Origin: Cylicocyclus nassatus
Taxonomy: Eukaryota > Nematoda > Chromadorea > Rhabditida > Strongylidae
Reading direction: 5' to 3'
Length of the DNA: 64,000 nucleotides
Assembly (NCBI GenBank): GCA_958299035.1
Contig: CATQJL010000316.1
Location: forward strand, 47,489,585-47,553,584
Part shown: positions 50,041-62,265 of the stretch, piece after piece
Layout: every line of letters begins with the position of its first letter
Position numbering within the stretch: the stretch's first letter is position 1
Position numbers and translations under genes: made by a program
The notes under the pieces: generated by a model
Database searches by the model: none
The model's input: only the letters and a program-made list of their open reading frames with translations
Told to the model about the DNA's origin: nothing

Positions 50041-51893
50041 ATATCCATCACAAAACACCAAACGAGAAAAAAAAAGATGACACGAATAAGTAATGCACCA
50101 TGGTGAAAAGCCTCGAAAGAAACTGGTGAAAAAGGCCGTACGAAGTATAGACGTGAATTTGATTGATCGACCGCAGTTGCACGACGCAATCTCGTGTTAA
50201 CGCGCTACACAACAAAAGTTATCAAAAAGAGATATTGTACAACTCAGAGCGCTGCAGAAACGGAGGGGATGTATGAAACTATGGCAAATCTTCTTGGCAA
50301 AAAGGGCAAACTAAAGCATTTTTCAAATCCGGTCCCAAGGGAAGGAGAGAGGACCTTCAGATGTCATTCTCGACTACAGATGTTTATTACACTGGGTACC
50401 CATGTAGAATGTGCTGCTCATTTATATGTGTGCCGAGGACAACGGTTGATAGCTGTGCCCGCGCTACCAACAACATTTGCGCGTGAAAAGTAGCCATGTG
50501 GCGCAAGCCTTGAACATGGTTGCGCGCAATTTGTCGGTTCAGTAATCTTCTGAATCAATCTACATTCTGCCCTAATCTCAATCACGCCAAAATTGGCATG
50601 GCGGGAGTCCGCATCGCTAGGGTTTTGCGTCACGCCTACTGCCTTGTTTCTCTCTCTTCGACTCTTCCCTCTTTTCAACAGTGCGAGCGCAAAGTACTGG
50701 CGCCGCATGCGCGCAAACCTAGCAAACGGTTCGCCGTGATCCCGATTGGAACAGACTGTGTATATATCGGGACCAGGCCGAACCTTCGGCGTAAATTTGC
50801 GCGCTCGCAGCGCTAGCGGTCTGCGCTGCCTATGCACGCTATCGGAGGGAGCAAAAGGATTGAAGTGGGAGCAGAGAAGCAGACAGTGGGTGTGACCGCG
50901 AGACCCTAGCGACGAGGATTCCCGCCATGCCAGTTTTGGCCTGGTTGGGATTGGAGCAAACTGTACCTGTGGGAGTGGCGGGCCGAGACCCTCGCCCTTA
51001 CATACACCAAGGTCATGAAATTATGCAAGTGCCATCCAATTGTAAGTGATTTGATTTCTAGCTTCGGAAAGTAATTCTTCGGGCATGGCTGCGCCGCTCC
51101 TTTTGGAGAATTTCGGTGTTATAGGCACACTAAAAAAATTGAGAAGCATCCCAAAGAATTTTTCGAACGGCGTGCCGACATTCGAAAATGATTTGTAATC
51201 CCTCCCCCCCCCCCTAGACGAGATGTTTCGGTCCGTCGCTGACAGTAAGTTGAAATCAAAGCTTACGTTCAGAGGTAGGGAAGGGGCTGGAGCCTGACAT
51301 GCCCTATTTCGAGAGCAGGTGATGCATCCTCCCCTTCAAGTTCAAAAAGTAGTTTGTGGCGGAACCTTGAAAAAATGATGAGGGAATGTACAGCCTAGTC
51401 TTTTCTACACCAAAATAGAGCTGATAGTATAGATAAAAGCAAGAAGCGGTGAACATCAAACACAATCACATGCAACTAGCCGTATAGACGGAGTTCGATC
51501 AATCGAATACTCGTTTCCGCTAGCAAAACCACAACAGAACGACAGCAACGCGCCGCTATTCACACAGTACATGATCACAAATAACAAAGTGTAGTGAATT
51601 GATGACTGAACGAGAATGGGACCGATTACGTTTACCCTCTTTGTTTATTCAGCAGTCAAGTTCATATAATTATTTCAAGACCGCATTTGAAGCCTATAGG
51701 GAAGTAAAAATGCGCGCTCTATGGTTATTTTTTGCGCAAGTTTAGTCGGCGATACAACAATTTTTTCCGTGCATATGCTGTCATCACCGCAAGGCACTAC
51801 ATCGACAGCAGATATACAAGACTATAGTCAAGCCATTCACGTGGGCAACATAAAATTTAAGCCATTCTGATAAATCTCAGCTGCCATCCATCT
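50041..51893. other. Region upstream of zyg-11
   Basis: No gene recognised. The zyg-11 promoter should lie at the left edge. GC-rich dispersed repeats with GGCGGGAGTCCGCATCGC and related phrases occupy about 50430-51000, and a partial family F copy with an 11-C run lies at about 51075-51243. Confidence 0.4.
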
Positions 51894-52059
51894 AAAGGCT
51901 ACTGCATGACGAAGGCGCAAAGCCTATGGGCGCAAACGCGGCTTTATTAGCCGCAGAGCGCATGAGACGCAGGTTTTATAATGGTGACGTTACGCGCGCG
52001 CCGCGCTCACGCTCGCTCAACTGATACTGCTTCTGCGCCTTCGTCATGCAGTAGCCTTT
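51894..52059. mobile_element. MITE family C, intact copy
   Basis: AAAGGCTACTGCATGACGAA is exactly mirrored by TTCGTCATGCAGTAGCCTTT, with terminal repeats of at least 26 bases. The interior is GC-rich (CGCGCGCGCCGCGC). TA flanks the element on both sides if the first T/A pair is counted as target. Confidence 0.75.
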
Positions 52060-54867
52060 ATATACTTCTCCGCACACCCCGAAAGGCCTAAAAAGGCCAA
52101 AATAGACAAATAGAATTGCTTGTTCAACTTTCAAGCAAAGGAAGCAAAAATGCGAAAATCAGCGACAAAGTTACGCCTTTTTCGCTCAATTATAGGATCG
52201 GAAATCTAGAAAAAAAAATGGATTCATATGCATGCGACTGATAGAAAATGTATTGTAGATTTCACTGCAAATTCTTTCAACATCTAATCAAAGAAGGTGA
52301 AAATTAATACAGTCCATGTTAATTACCTGTTCCCATTTCCGCAAGCGCAAGAGCTTCGCGCCGCGTTCGCGCGCGTACGGCTCAGGCACTCATTGGCCTC
52401 ATCGATTGGTGGCCAGCGCGCGGGCTCTTGCGTCGTGCATGCGTAGTTCTCACGCGAAAGGGAGTACGTAATTGACATCGACTGTACACGCAAAGGACGT
52501 CGTACGATTGTTTTGCCAGACATTCATAAGAACCGGTACGCTTACTCTACTATCGTTTTGTTATACTTGCAGGAAGAGGGCATGGTGACTTTGTTTTCCA
52601 AAAAAAGCGCTATTTTCAATAAATAAGCGGAGGTTTTATGGAGAAAGATCTTCCAGATTCACAGAAGATCAACGCCATTTTCGATTTCGGAAAGATAAGA
52701 GACGCAACTCTCCGCTTCTCGGTACCTAACATCAAAACAAGTAGTGAGCTTATGTGGAGTTACCTCGAAATCCCAAAAGAGTGACATCAATAATTTGAAA
52801 GCCCTGTTTCCAATGCAAAACATAAATAATCACGTGTTTACGTATTCGTATGCATGTGAGGGGCTAGACAGCTGATTCTTGAGGAATCTGGTTCGTTCTA
52901 AGTGAGAAATCTTCCCCAGGAAGTTATTGAACGAGCTGAGAACGCCTACAAACTCCCACGAATAACTTCACGTCCTTGAGTGATAGCCAGTTTCTGAAGA
53001 GGACGGGAAACCCTCTCCAGGTTCAGATAAGTTGATGCCTACTTCAAAATTTGCTGAGGAAGCGATTTCCAGAAAAGGTTGGACTGTTATTGCTGTCATA
53101 CTTATTTTATCTTCGTGTGCGAATATGCATACATTCTAGCGTTATGTTTACGGTGCCGCATCGAGCCCGCTTCCGATGCAACACGCTCCACTGCACGCTA
53201 AAATGCATGCATATCTAAGTATGACGGCACCCTAAGCAGACAACCCGTACAACCACTACAAAGCTGTTTTTTTCCGTACAAAAATCCTTAGAAACACCCC
53301 GATCAAGTCTCTCCAGTTCGCAATCAAGAGTAACATTCCGTTTTCGCTTCCCAGCGCATGGTGTCATTGCACGCGATACACCTATTACGACCCTACCGAT
53401 CGTCCTGTCTCGATGATGCCAAGTTCTATTTTGGAGCGCGACAGTGTAACATGAGCGCATCACGTCTACGTTGTTTTCGAATTCTAAGGTAAATTCAATC
53501 ACATGCTCAGCACTTGCAATGATTTCGGATATGACTTCACTGGAATCCAAATTATTTTTACCGAAATTAAGGAAATGGAAGTAAAAAAAATTTGCGAACT
53601 TGGTTGATAAGAGCAAGGGATAAAAAGAAACAGCATCTCCGAAGGGGTTCGAGTTACAGCCTGTGTCAATCGAGTACTCTCTTTTCCGTAAGCAGCACGC
53701 AACCGCAACGCGAGCCCTTGTGTTGCGATTTCCGACTGATGAAGCCATCGAACGCCCGTGAATGTGGCGCTGTGTGTTCGCTTGGCGGTGGTTACGGAAG
53801 AGGAAGTTGGCCATTGATACAGACTGTACATGTGTGTGGGAATGGATAGTCCATTCAGGTAAGAAAAGTCGAATATACTTAAATGAGATCTAAGTTGGGC
53901 ACAGTGCAATTTTTCTACGTGAGAATGTAGGAACCCCCAATCATAAATGTTCGATTTTCAATCTTCGTAATAAAATGATCTTACACTGCACTTTTTAGAA
54001 GGTGCAAAATTGGATAAGTCCACAGTGCGCTGAAAATATCGAAAACATCGATCACGGCACCGATGGATGATCAATGCTGGCCAAAACAAGAATATGAGAT
54101 TGCCATATGTCGCAATGGGAACGAGAGAGAGAAGAGCAGCTGGACAGAGCAGAACTAGTTTCGAGGGGCGCAGAAGGGATCACTCACTGCTGAGAGACGA
54201 GCTTTACGTGAAAATGCTGACTTGAAAACGGACATCGCAGTTGATGGAAGATCTTTTCGTGGGTGAATGCTCGTAAAAGCTGACAAAAACGTAGTGCGAG
54301 ATGGGGATCAGCTGAAATGCGGGAGGATCTGCTGGCTGAGTGAGTTATCGCCGCGTAAACCCACAATCGGTCTGATGTCAAGCGATGGGTTGGTCGGACC
54401 CGAAAAACAAGGCAAAGGAGCTAAAAACCATAGATCTTTCTCGCATCCTCGTAAGAGTCATGCAAAAACATATGCGGGAGCGAGTCGGGCATGTTCATAC
54501 GAAAATCCATGCATTTGGCTTGATGCGGAAGTTTCCGACCAGCCGAAAGGGGGTGAAGAAAAAAGCAGTGATGTGTTGTGGAGAAGATCAAAAGTAAAAA
54601 AACTTATGAAAGATTAAATATGGTCTATAGGTTTCACACTGCTGGAAATACCTTTTCTTCTTCTCTCCAACTGATGCATAAAAAAGCTCTATGATGGGCT
54701 TGCGATGCCGAGAAAGTGCGGTACAATTTGCGCGTAAATGAATAGCTGCGCATGTTGTGCCGTTCACTTGCGCGCGCAAATTGCCAGAGCTGGTGTGGCT
54801 ATTTTTTCACGTGCAAACTTCACCGCATTTTCTCGGCACCGCAAGCATTCTATGAGCGGCTCCACAT
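52060..54867. other. Gene-poor stretch with decayed coding-like text
   Basis: No complete gene. A 199-codon minus-strand ORF (53215-53814) has no recognisable domain. At about 54120-54250 two plus-strand frames give a charged, coiled-coil-like peptide separated by a frameshift, suggesting a pseudogene fragment. GCGCGCAAATTG-type inverted repeats follow at 54700-54850. Confidence 0.35.
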
Positions 54868-55285
54868 CTTTGGCGAGGCGAAGCTGCACTAGCGTGTATA
54901 CTTGGGGAAATTCGAAATTTTTTTCGAATATTCGAATATCGAATATATTCGAAAATTGAAAATTTCGAATATTCGAATATCGAATAATATTCGAAAATCG
55001 AAATTTTCGAATATTCGACTATCGAATATTATTCGAAAATTGAAAATTTCAAATATTCGACTTTCGAATATTACTCGAAAATCGGAAATTTCGAATATTC
55101 GACTATCGAATATTATTCGAAAATAAAAATTTCGAATCGAATAATATTCGAATATCGAATATCATTCATTATTCGAATTTCGAATATTATTCGGTTCTCG
55201 AATGTTATTCAATTTTCGAATATCATCCGATTTTCGAATACTGATCGAATAATTTGCATCATTGAGACTGCCTATGAAAGGGAAC

Positions 55286-56345
55286 GGGCATAGTGTCCAC
55301 GATTTCGTCGCCGCGATTTCATCGCCGGGGAAATCGGTGGTTTGGGCGACGAGATCGCGACGACGAAATCGTCCGTGGCGCGTGCATGGGCATAGTGCTC
55401 GCGATTTCATATCTTTGCACAAAGCAGGTGCACGCAAACTAAGCAGACTGTTCTCGTGTAATATGTGTTATTAGATTCACTTCATTATGACCATAGAGCC
55501 TTCATGCCGATCGTGATGAAATCGAGCACAAAAAATTCTCACATTTTGCCCAACTTTCAACAAGATTTTCACGAGCTTACCAGTTCTAAGCATAGTGAAT
55601 TTCACCTGGGAACGTCGGCCTCTCTGAGCCAACAGCTACTAGACACTCCTCAACAAAATTTTAGGTGGAACAAACTAGTACGTGGATTTTGTAAAGCTTT
55701 AGCAAATACCCACATTAAACGCCCTTTTAAAAGTCAAGCACAGCATCACTGCGAAGATAGCGAAAACACAAGCATAACCGTTTGGAGTTGGTGCACCAGT
55801 AAGGACGAGAATTCTCCTGTATTCATATGGATAGCGAAACGTAAGAATATGCAAACAACCAAAGTGATAACTATTAACTTTACGAAAAGCAAAGACTCTA
55901 ACACAAAAATCATCCAGAAAACACTCCAAAAAACCATCTCGTCAAAAATGCTTATACTTTCGAAAAACAAGTCGTCCGGCAATTTAAAGTTAGGGAAAGA
56001 CTAAAAGTATCTTTGTACAACTACTTCAAACAAGTTTCATTTCTTTTTCAAACAAAAACGAGGTGGAAGAACAATGCATGCGTACAAAAAACTCTCAAGA
56101 TTTCCCTCGCACCTCAGCGATATCGCCCAGTCGCCCGTGCAGCACGCGCGACGCGACATCGCTGAGTTCGGCCGAAATCGCGGCGATTATCGCTGCACAA
56201 CTATGCCCTAGCTAAAAAGGGTCTGCGATCCCTCGCGCCGGACGAGTTTCACAAGCGCCGTATCAGACGCATAGACATACAACGAGTACGTAACAGTTGT
56301 CGTAATTCAGAAATCGCAGCGCGACGGTATCGTGGACACTATGCC
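55286..56345. mobile_element. Inverted-repeat element nested in the fold-back element
   Basis: GGGCATAGTGTCCACGATTT at the left mirrors the right end ATCGTGGACACTATGCCC. A second, inner pair (GGGCATAGTGCTCGCGATTTC near 55390 and its partial mirror near 56173-56211) gives doubled termini. It contains a 179-codon ORF. No clear target duplication was found. Confidence 0.6.
55465..56004 (+). CDS. Unrecognised 179-codon ORF inside an inverted-repeat element
   Basis: I do not recognise the product. It is rich in Lys, Ser, Asn and Gln, has no membrane segment or signal peptide, and shows no DDE/D, helicase or zinc-finger pattern. It is the longest intronless plus-strand ORF outside the host genes and lies centrally between the inverted repeats at 55286 and 56345. 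It could be a remnant of the element's own protein or chance in AT-rich DNA. Confidence 0.2.
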   Translation: MLLDSLHYDHRAFMPIVMKSSTKNSHILPNFQQDFHELTSSKHSEFHLGTSASLSQQLLDTPQQNFRWNKLVRGFCKALANTHIKRPFKSQAQHHCEDSENTSITVWSWCTSKDENSPVFIWIAKRKNMQTTKVITINFTKSKDSNTKIIQKTLQKTISSKMLILSKNKSSGNLKLGKD

Positions 56346-57971
56346 CTAGGCCAAAGGGAGACGGTCAAGAAGTGCGATTTTTCCGTCTGGCACCAACTTA
56401 AAACTCCTATTTCATGCTATGGGGGTTTCAAAAAGTACCGAACAAAGCACACTGGCTTACTAGCTGTTTGAAGTAATCATCTGATAAGTTTTACGACTTT
56501 TGTCAGAAAACTGACCGGATTATCTAAAAAATTGCTATTGATTGCATTTTCGTGCGTTTTTGACCTTTAACAATTTTGTATAAAATCGATTGCAATGATA
56601 AGATCGAACAATAATGCGTGTAATTATTTAATATATTTCTTTTGAGATTTCAAGTTATTTTCGAACTTCATTAAACTCTAAATATGCCTATGAAAGGCCA
56701 AAACATCTAAGAATAAAATGTTTCATGTAAATTTTGAGAATGGACACTTTGTTATGTTACAATTTACGATGGAAAAACGGTTTAATCGTGACGTGAAGAG
56801 ACTTAGGAACCTAAAAGCTACCCCTGTGACGGCTGTAAAGAGATTTTTCGTACTTCAAAAAAGATTATATACCCTCATATATATTATATATACTGAGTTG
56901 CGATTGGTTATAGAGCGGTCCCAACAGTATCTAGATCTGTAGGCTGGCATCAACTTAGATATGTGGCTTTTTATCAATCGCTTTCCACTGTTGTACAAAT
57001 ACTTTAAGATTGAAGCGTGTTTTGAAACATCAAGAGCCATTTCCCCAAGCAAAAGAATTAAAAGGGCCGAAAGTCTTGCATTAGACTTCTGAAGACACCC
57101 ACTTTATGTAGAATTTGCGCTCAACCGTAATGCTTTTTTTTTGCGAAACTTACACCAGGTACACCGTAACAAGTGTTTTGCAACGGCTTTCAAAAATGTG
57201 ACTGCCATTTGAAAAGCTTGAAAACTCGTGCGTAGTAAAATTAGTATACGTATAAACACTGCTGCACAGATTTTAGACCTTTTTTGGTGACAATTTTTTG
57301 GATGTTTATTTTGCAGTTGGTCTATACCGATTTCCTACCGTGATAACACACAGAAAAACATGGGTGTGATTCGCTTTCTGCTGTATTTATAAGCTGAAGC
57401 CATCCCTACTGGATGTTACCCAGAAATTGGCAAAAGACTTTGAGAGGAATTAGCGATCAAACGGTGTATAAATACTTTTGAGACACCCGTATACGCTATG
57501 CATGTCGAATTTTCGAATATTCGGTGCTTATCGAATTTTCGAATAGTCAATTCTTATCGAATTTCCGAATATTCGGTGCTCAACGAATATTCGAATATTT
57601 GAAGGACATCGAATGATCGAATGAATGACCCTCAAATATTCGACTATCGAATAATATTCGAAAGTTAAGATTTTCGGATATTCGACTTTCGAATAATATT
57701 CGAAAATGAAGATTTTCGAATATTCGATTATCGAATATATTCGAAAACTGAAAATTTCGAATATTCGACTTTCGAATTTTATTCGAAATCTCAGATTTTC
57801 GAATATTCGACTTTTCGAATCATTCGCATTCGAATGATTTATTCGAATGATCGAATAATTATTCGATTCGGTCCCAAGTATACTAGCGTGCCTTGCATTG
57901 CGGTTGCCCTGTGCTGAGGCATACCTGATCCATCGATCCTTGGTGAAGATCACGGTCTCGCCTCGCCAAAG

Positions 57972-60900
57972 TTGGGGAGTCGACAATATATTAAGCATGA
58001 AATCTACTCGACTATGCCTTCTCGCAGTTTTTCAGTTACTGAATTCTCGAATAAAAAAATACAAGCTTTCAATGCGCGCTTGGCTACTCTCAGATAAAGC
58101 TATCAATACTTTGTATTAGTTTATTGCATCGAGTATTGGAGGCTGATTTAAGCAACAGGACAAAGTCATTCCGAAGAAACTGGGTAGCGAAGCGAAAAAG
58201 AAAATCCTTGGAGAATTTGATAGAACAAGCTTCGCAACGATTTGCAATAAAACGGAAAGTGGGAAGATCGGAATGATGTGGGAAGATAGTGAAATGAGCA
58301 GGTTTCAAGGAGGAGAATTTCGAATAGAAGAAGCAGCTGCCTAGGACAGGTTTGGGCTAAATATAGACTAGTTTTGTACTCAGAGTACTTCAACGTTTCC
58401 TGCCCCTATAAACTACTCTCAAACTACTCGCTCAAGGCGGAAAGGTTCAAACACGGCTCTCAAGTGGTCGCACGGCGTTTTGGCCAGAACATTCGAGTGG
58501 CGAAGAAGACCGCTGAGTGGCGATGGGAGCGGTAAGTGTAATGAGTGGCGACTGATAGGCGAGCGAAGCGAGTCGAAGTGAAGGGGCGCTCGGAAGGGGC
58601 GCCCTTCTTCGACGTCGTAGACGACAGGTGCAGGGAAGCCCCGGCTGCCGTCGCTGATCATCACGAGGCACAGGGGAATCCCGTAAACACCTTCGCTGTA
58701 CAGTGGAAGATAGAGAAAAAGTGCAAATTTTGATATGGCAGGGCCTGATGGCGAAAGAACCGCCGATGATCGGACTTTGACCAGCGCTGTGTTCGCGGCA
58801 GCCGAGCAAAAAAGCATGACAATCGTTGAAAGACGAACGAGTTATCGCCGTTTGTAAGGGGGAATGCACGTCGTCGAGGGGGGGGGGAGCTTCTGATCAG
58901 ATGAACATTTGTGCTGAGTGTAGTGCACATGTATCGTATATAGTCCCCATTGCGTAAGCATTACACCGCTTGCGCCGAGGGCATTTGACGTGGGTTGCCA
59001 ACGCCAATTGCCTCATTGTCGTTATAATAATAAAAACATGATGGAATGCATGTACAATTATAGGTAGTTGTTGGAAAATGTAGTTATGGAGTACAATTTG
59101 CAGAAGATTCTAGACAAAACTTATTCTCGAGTCATTTGTAACGTAATATGTGAGCTTGCACACTATGCGCAGCAACGGACGACACCCTTACTGGTAACTA
59201 TTGTAAAATCTTTTTTAGCGTAACAAACTATAGAAATGTGTACTGCTAACTAAAGCGTATCCAAACAAGACAAAACAAACAAGGAAACAAGGAGAAGTTA
59301 CTGAATAAGCATGTCTTACTCCTACAAGTCGTCAAGTAGCGCGCATGGTGTGCAATACGCACATTGTGCTACCAATAACTCGACAATGATTTTTGCAGCA
59401 CAGGTTTCAGCATAGAACCAAGCTTTGATGCTTCAAGCATCATATGACCACTCACAGCACGGGAAGAACTTATCACTAAGCTTATCTCTAAGCAAATACA
59501 GTAAAAAAAGGGAGCAGTAAGTGGCTGCGTTACCGGTACCCCATGATTTCTAAGCAAACATGCCGGCACACAACCCACACAAGCGAATCGTGTGTGGGCG
59601 TTTGGTTACGTGTTCAAGGCGAAAATGCCCCAGCGCTCGCCAATGAACGAGTTTTGTGGCCGTCGTCGAAACAGCTGGAAGACAGAGGAAGTCATGGGTA
59701 CGGAAAGCCCCCAGAATTGACTATTTCGTCAAAAACAAACTGGGGTTCTCCCCATTCTCGTTATCACGGCGCTCTCCATGGCATCAATTCACATGACAAA
59801 AGAGATGTGATCTGACGTTTTGTGCTGATTACAGCGTGCTGAACACTTGGATGTTTGATGCAAAAACTGTGCATGATGCTGAAGAGAATTTGGGGAGATA
59901 GGGGGGAGGGCTTCGTAAACATAAACAATTTACTGATCAGAATTAGGTCCGGACTTTGCACGCTAGCTAATTTTAGAGCGTTGTTTTGAGCTATGTCGTC
60001 GATTTCGGTTAAATGAGGAAATCTATTACACATATGATGCCAGTGCGATTTGTTCAGATGGAACTATTCCATAGAGCCAGCCGGACATGAAAATTGCATG
60101 TAACGAAATTTTTTCGGTCATGTCATGCTTGAAATTAGTGACAAAAATGAGTACTAAATGATAGTTCCCATTTCAGCATTTAGGGAAAGATTAGTCAGGA
60201 TGGCCAAATTCCTAACAGTTAGGCCACAAAATAGGTCGCCTGAGTGCTCTAGAACGAAAAAGAAGCGGAATTATGCGAGAAGTAGAGTCGTGACTGACAG
60301 CAAACTCCTGATTCGCTTAGATCCTTGAAGTGAAAATTTTGCCTTAAGGAAACCCTTAATTCCACAAGAAATTCTCAGAAACCGTGAACATGGGAAGCTA
60401 GGACAGATTGCCAAGAAAAGAAACGTGAAGATCAATGGTGTAAGCGGTGCATGTGGGCGCTGATAAATGTCTTCGTAGGACATCTGTTAACGATAAAGTG
60501 CTTGAAGTACGAGTTCAAAAAAAGTTCGTTAGACGCGGAAATGGCTTCCACTGACAAGGAGAGGTCGGGAATACCCCGAGTCCGATGTCACGAGACCCGA
60601 AGACCATGTGAGAGCGAAGCTGTCGCCGCCAACTGTTGTTTGCGATGTCGGCCAAACATCGAACCATCACTGATAATAACTGTATGACAATTTAGACAGC
60701 GCAACTGATTCCTTAATGCTTATTTGGCGATAACTTCGAAAACAGAAGCCATACAGTCTTTTTTGGTAAAGAGGATCGGAGTGCGGAAAGCTACGGCAAT
60801 AAAACTGTAATAAAATAGAACGCGGAATTTTCTCACAATCAGAAGTAGGTTGCGTCATCATTGATTTGAGTGCAATTTCTCAAGTCTAGGAACCGGATGG

Positions 60901-62023
60901 CAATTTTCGGTCGACTTGAGGGCGAAATTCTACTCGCTTGTAATCTTGAACCTCTCGAGTGCGTAAGGTTTGCTTGCATATGACACGAATTGGGATAGAG
61001 TTACTCACAAAGTTTATAGGACTTTTTGGAACTAAACAACTCAGAATTCAGCGAAATGAATCTTTTTAGTAAAAGCAGTGACCGCGAAAACCTAATTTCA
61101 TGGGAAATTATTATTTTCTCAGACTAATGAATGAACCAGCACTTAAAGGTGCTAGAATGCATACGCGAGCTTCCGGACCGCACAACGGTTTCCTGCTATC
61201 TGATGTTTTTTGAATTGGCGTTGCGATTTTTTAGAAAAAAAATAAGAAGGATAAGAAGGATTAGATTAGATTATCTCTGCAAACAGGAAGAACTTCTCAC
61301 GCGTTGCCCTCTTAAAAATTGCAGCGATCTCGGCCATTAGGAAAGATTACTCAAACAACATTGCTAATTGTAAGTACTTGTCTTGATTGCAGCAAGTTGA
61401 GACAAACAATTTTTTTTGACGAACAAAAAAGAAGACACGGATTGAGGCATTCAGCCATATGAGAATATTCCAAAGGATATTCCATCATTTTTTGAGCAGT
61501 TTGATTTCTGATTTGATCGTGTTGTAAACGATCGTGTTTGTCGAAAACGGAACTTGAGCAGGCTTACATATGTTCCTTTGATTAATGGTTTGATTATCAT
61601 TCGTGAGGTCTGAGAAAAAATCTGCTCAATGAGAAAAAAGAAGTGTTCAGCATAAAGAAAAGAGGTACTGCAGAGAGTGCGTGCAGAGTGTTGCAGCACT
61701 TGACCCCGCAGCTGCTCGGGAAGGACGAGGACGGGTGTGGAAGCGGGCGCATGTCTGTGTACATAACAACGGGAAAACGGGGAAGCCCCGCTCGCATCGA
61801 TAAAGAACAATCGATAAGTGATTGGATGGTCGGAAACGCGGCGACACAAGCATCGAACGCAAAATGCGACAAACGAGCGTGCCTGCTACTAGTGGAGTTT
61901 TAAGAGGGTGAAGTCATATTGGTCTGCTCGTATATTTCTCATATGTCCATCTTTGCGAGGTTCAGTTGCCATATCAAAAGGGATTTGTAGAGAAGAGACT
62001 AGTGTATCAATTTAAATCCGAGG
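57972..62023. other. Gene-poor stretch
   Basis: No complete gene recognised. A GC-rich island at 58430-58870 keeps several overlapping frames open on both strands, and a similar island lies at 61650-61900. A 10-G run is at 58878-58887. Confidence 0.35.
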
Positions 62024-62265
62024 ACTAGTGGCGTAGTGGTATGAGGCGCCGCTATGACCAGATCGGACCTAGATTCGATTTCGCCCCAGAGCCAACCAAG
62101 CTTTCTACCCTTCGGCGTCGGTAAATTGGTACCACAGTACTCACAAGTCACTGTAAAAGACTCGGACCCATTCAGCAGCTTCGTCGAGTGCGATCGCACG
62201 TCCGCAGAGAATGTTGAAAAACCCTTATTCTTTTGTCCTCTTAAGCTCTATCTCTTGTAAAAAAC
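62024..62265 (+). mobile_element. Candidate tRNA-derived SINE
   Basis: TGGCGTAGTGGTATGAGG (about 62029) fits the RNA polymerase III A box (TGGCNNAGTGG). About 45 bases on, AGATTCGATTTC is a weakened B box (GGTTCGANTCC). A unique tail follows with no tRNA acceptor stem, as in tRNA-derived SINEs. No A-rich tail or target duplication was identified, and a decayed tRNA pseudogene is the alternative. Confidence 0.45.

Larger units (their letters stand above)
54868..57971. mobile_element. 3.1-kb fold-back element with TTCGAATA-repeat arms
   Basis: CTTTGGCGAGGCGA at the left is mirrored by TCGCCTCGCCAAAG at the right, and inner TATACTTGGG (near 54897) by CCCAAGTATA (near 57873). Between these lie TTCGAATA-type tracts (about 54912-55252 and 57500-57870). 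The right arm has about 60 extra bases. A second inverted-repeat element (55286-56345) sits in the middle. Fold-back elements of this kind are known in many animals; the assignment here is inference. Confidence 0.55.

Noticed and set aside
53215..53814. 199-codon minus-strand ORF, the longest in the window
   Set aside because: Mixed composition with no domain. Part overlaps a dispersed GC-rich repeat, and the opposite strand is also open. Kept only as a note in the regional entry.
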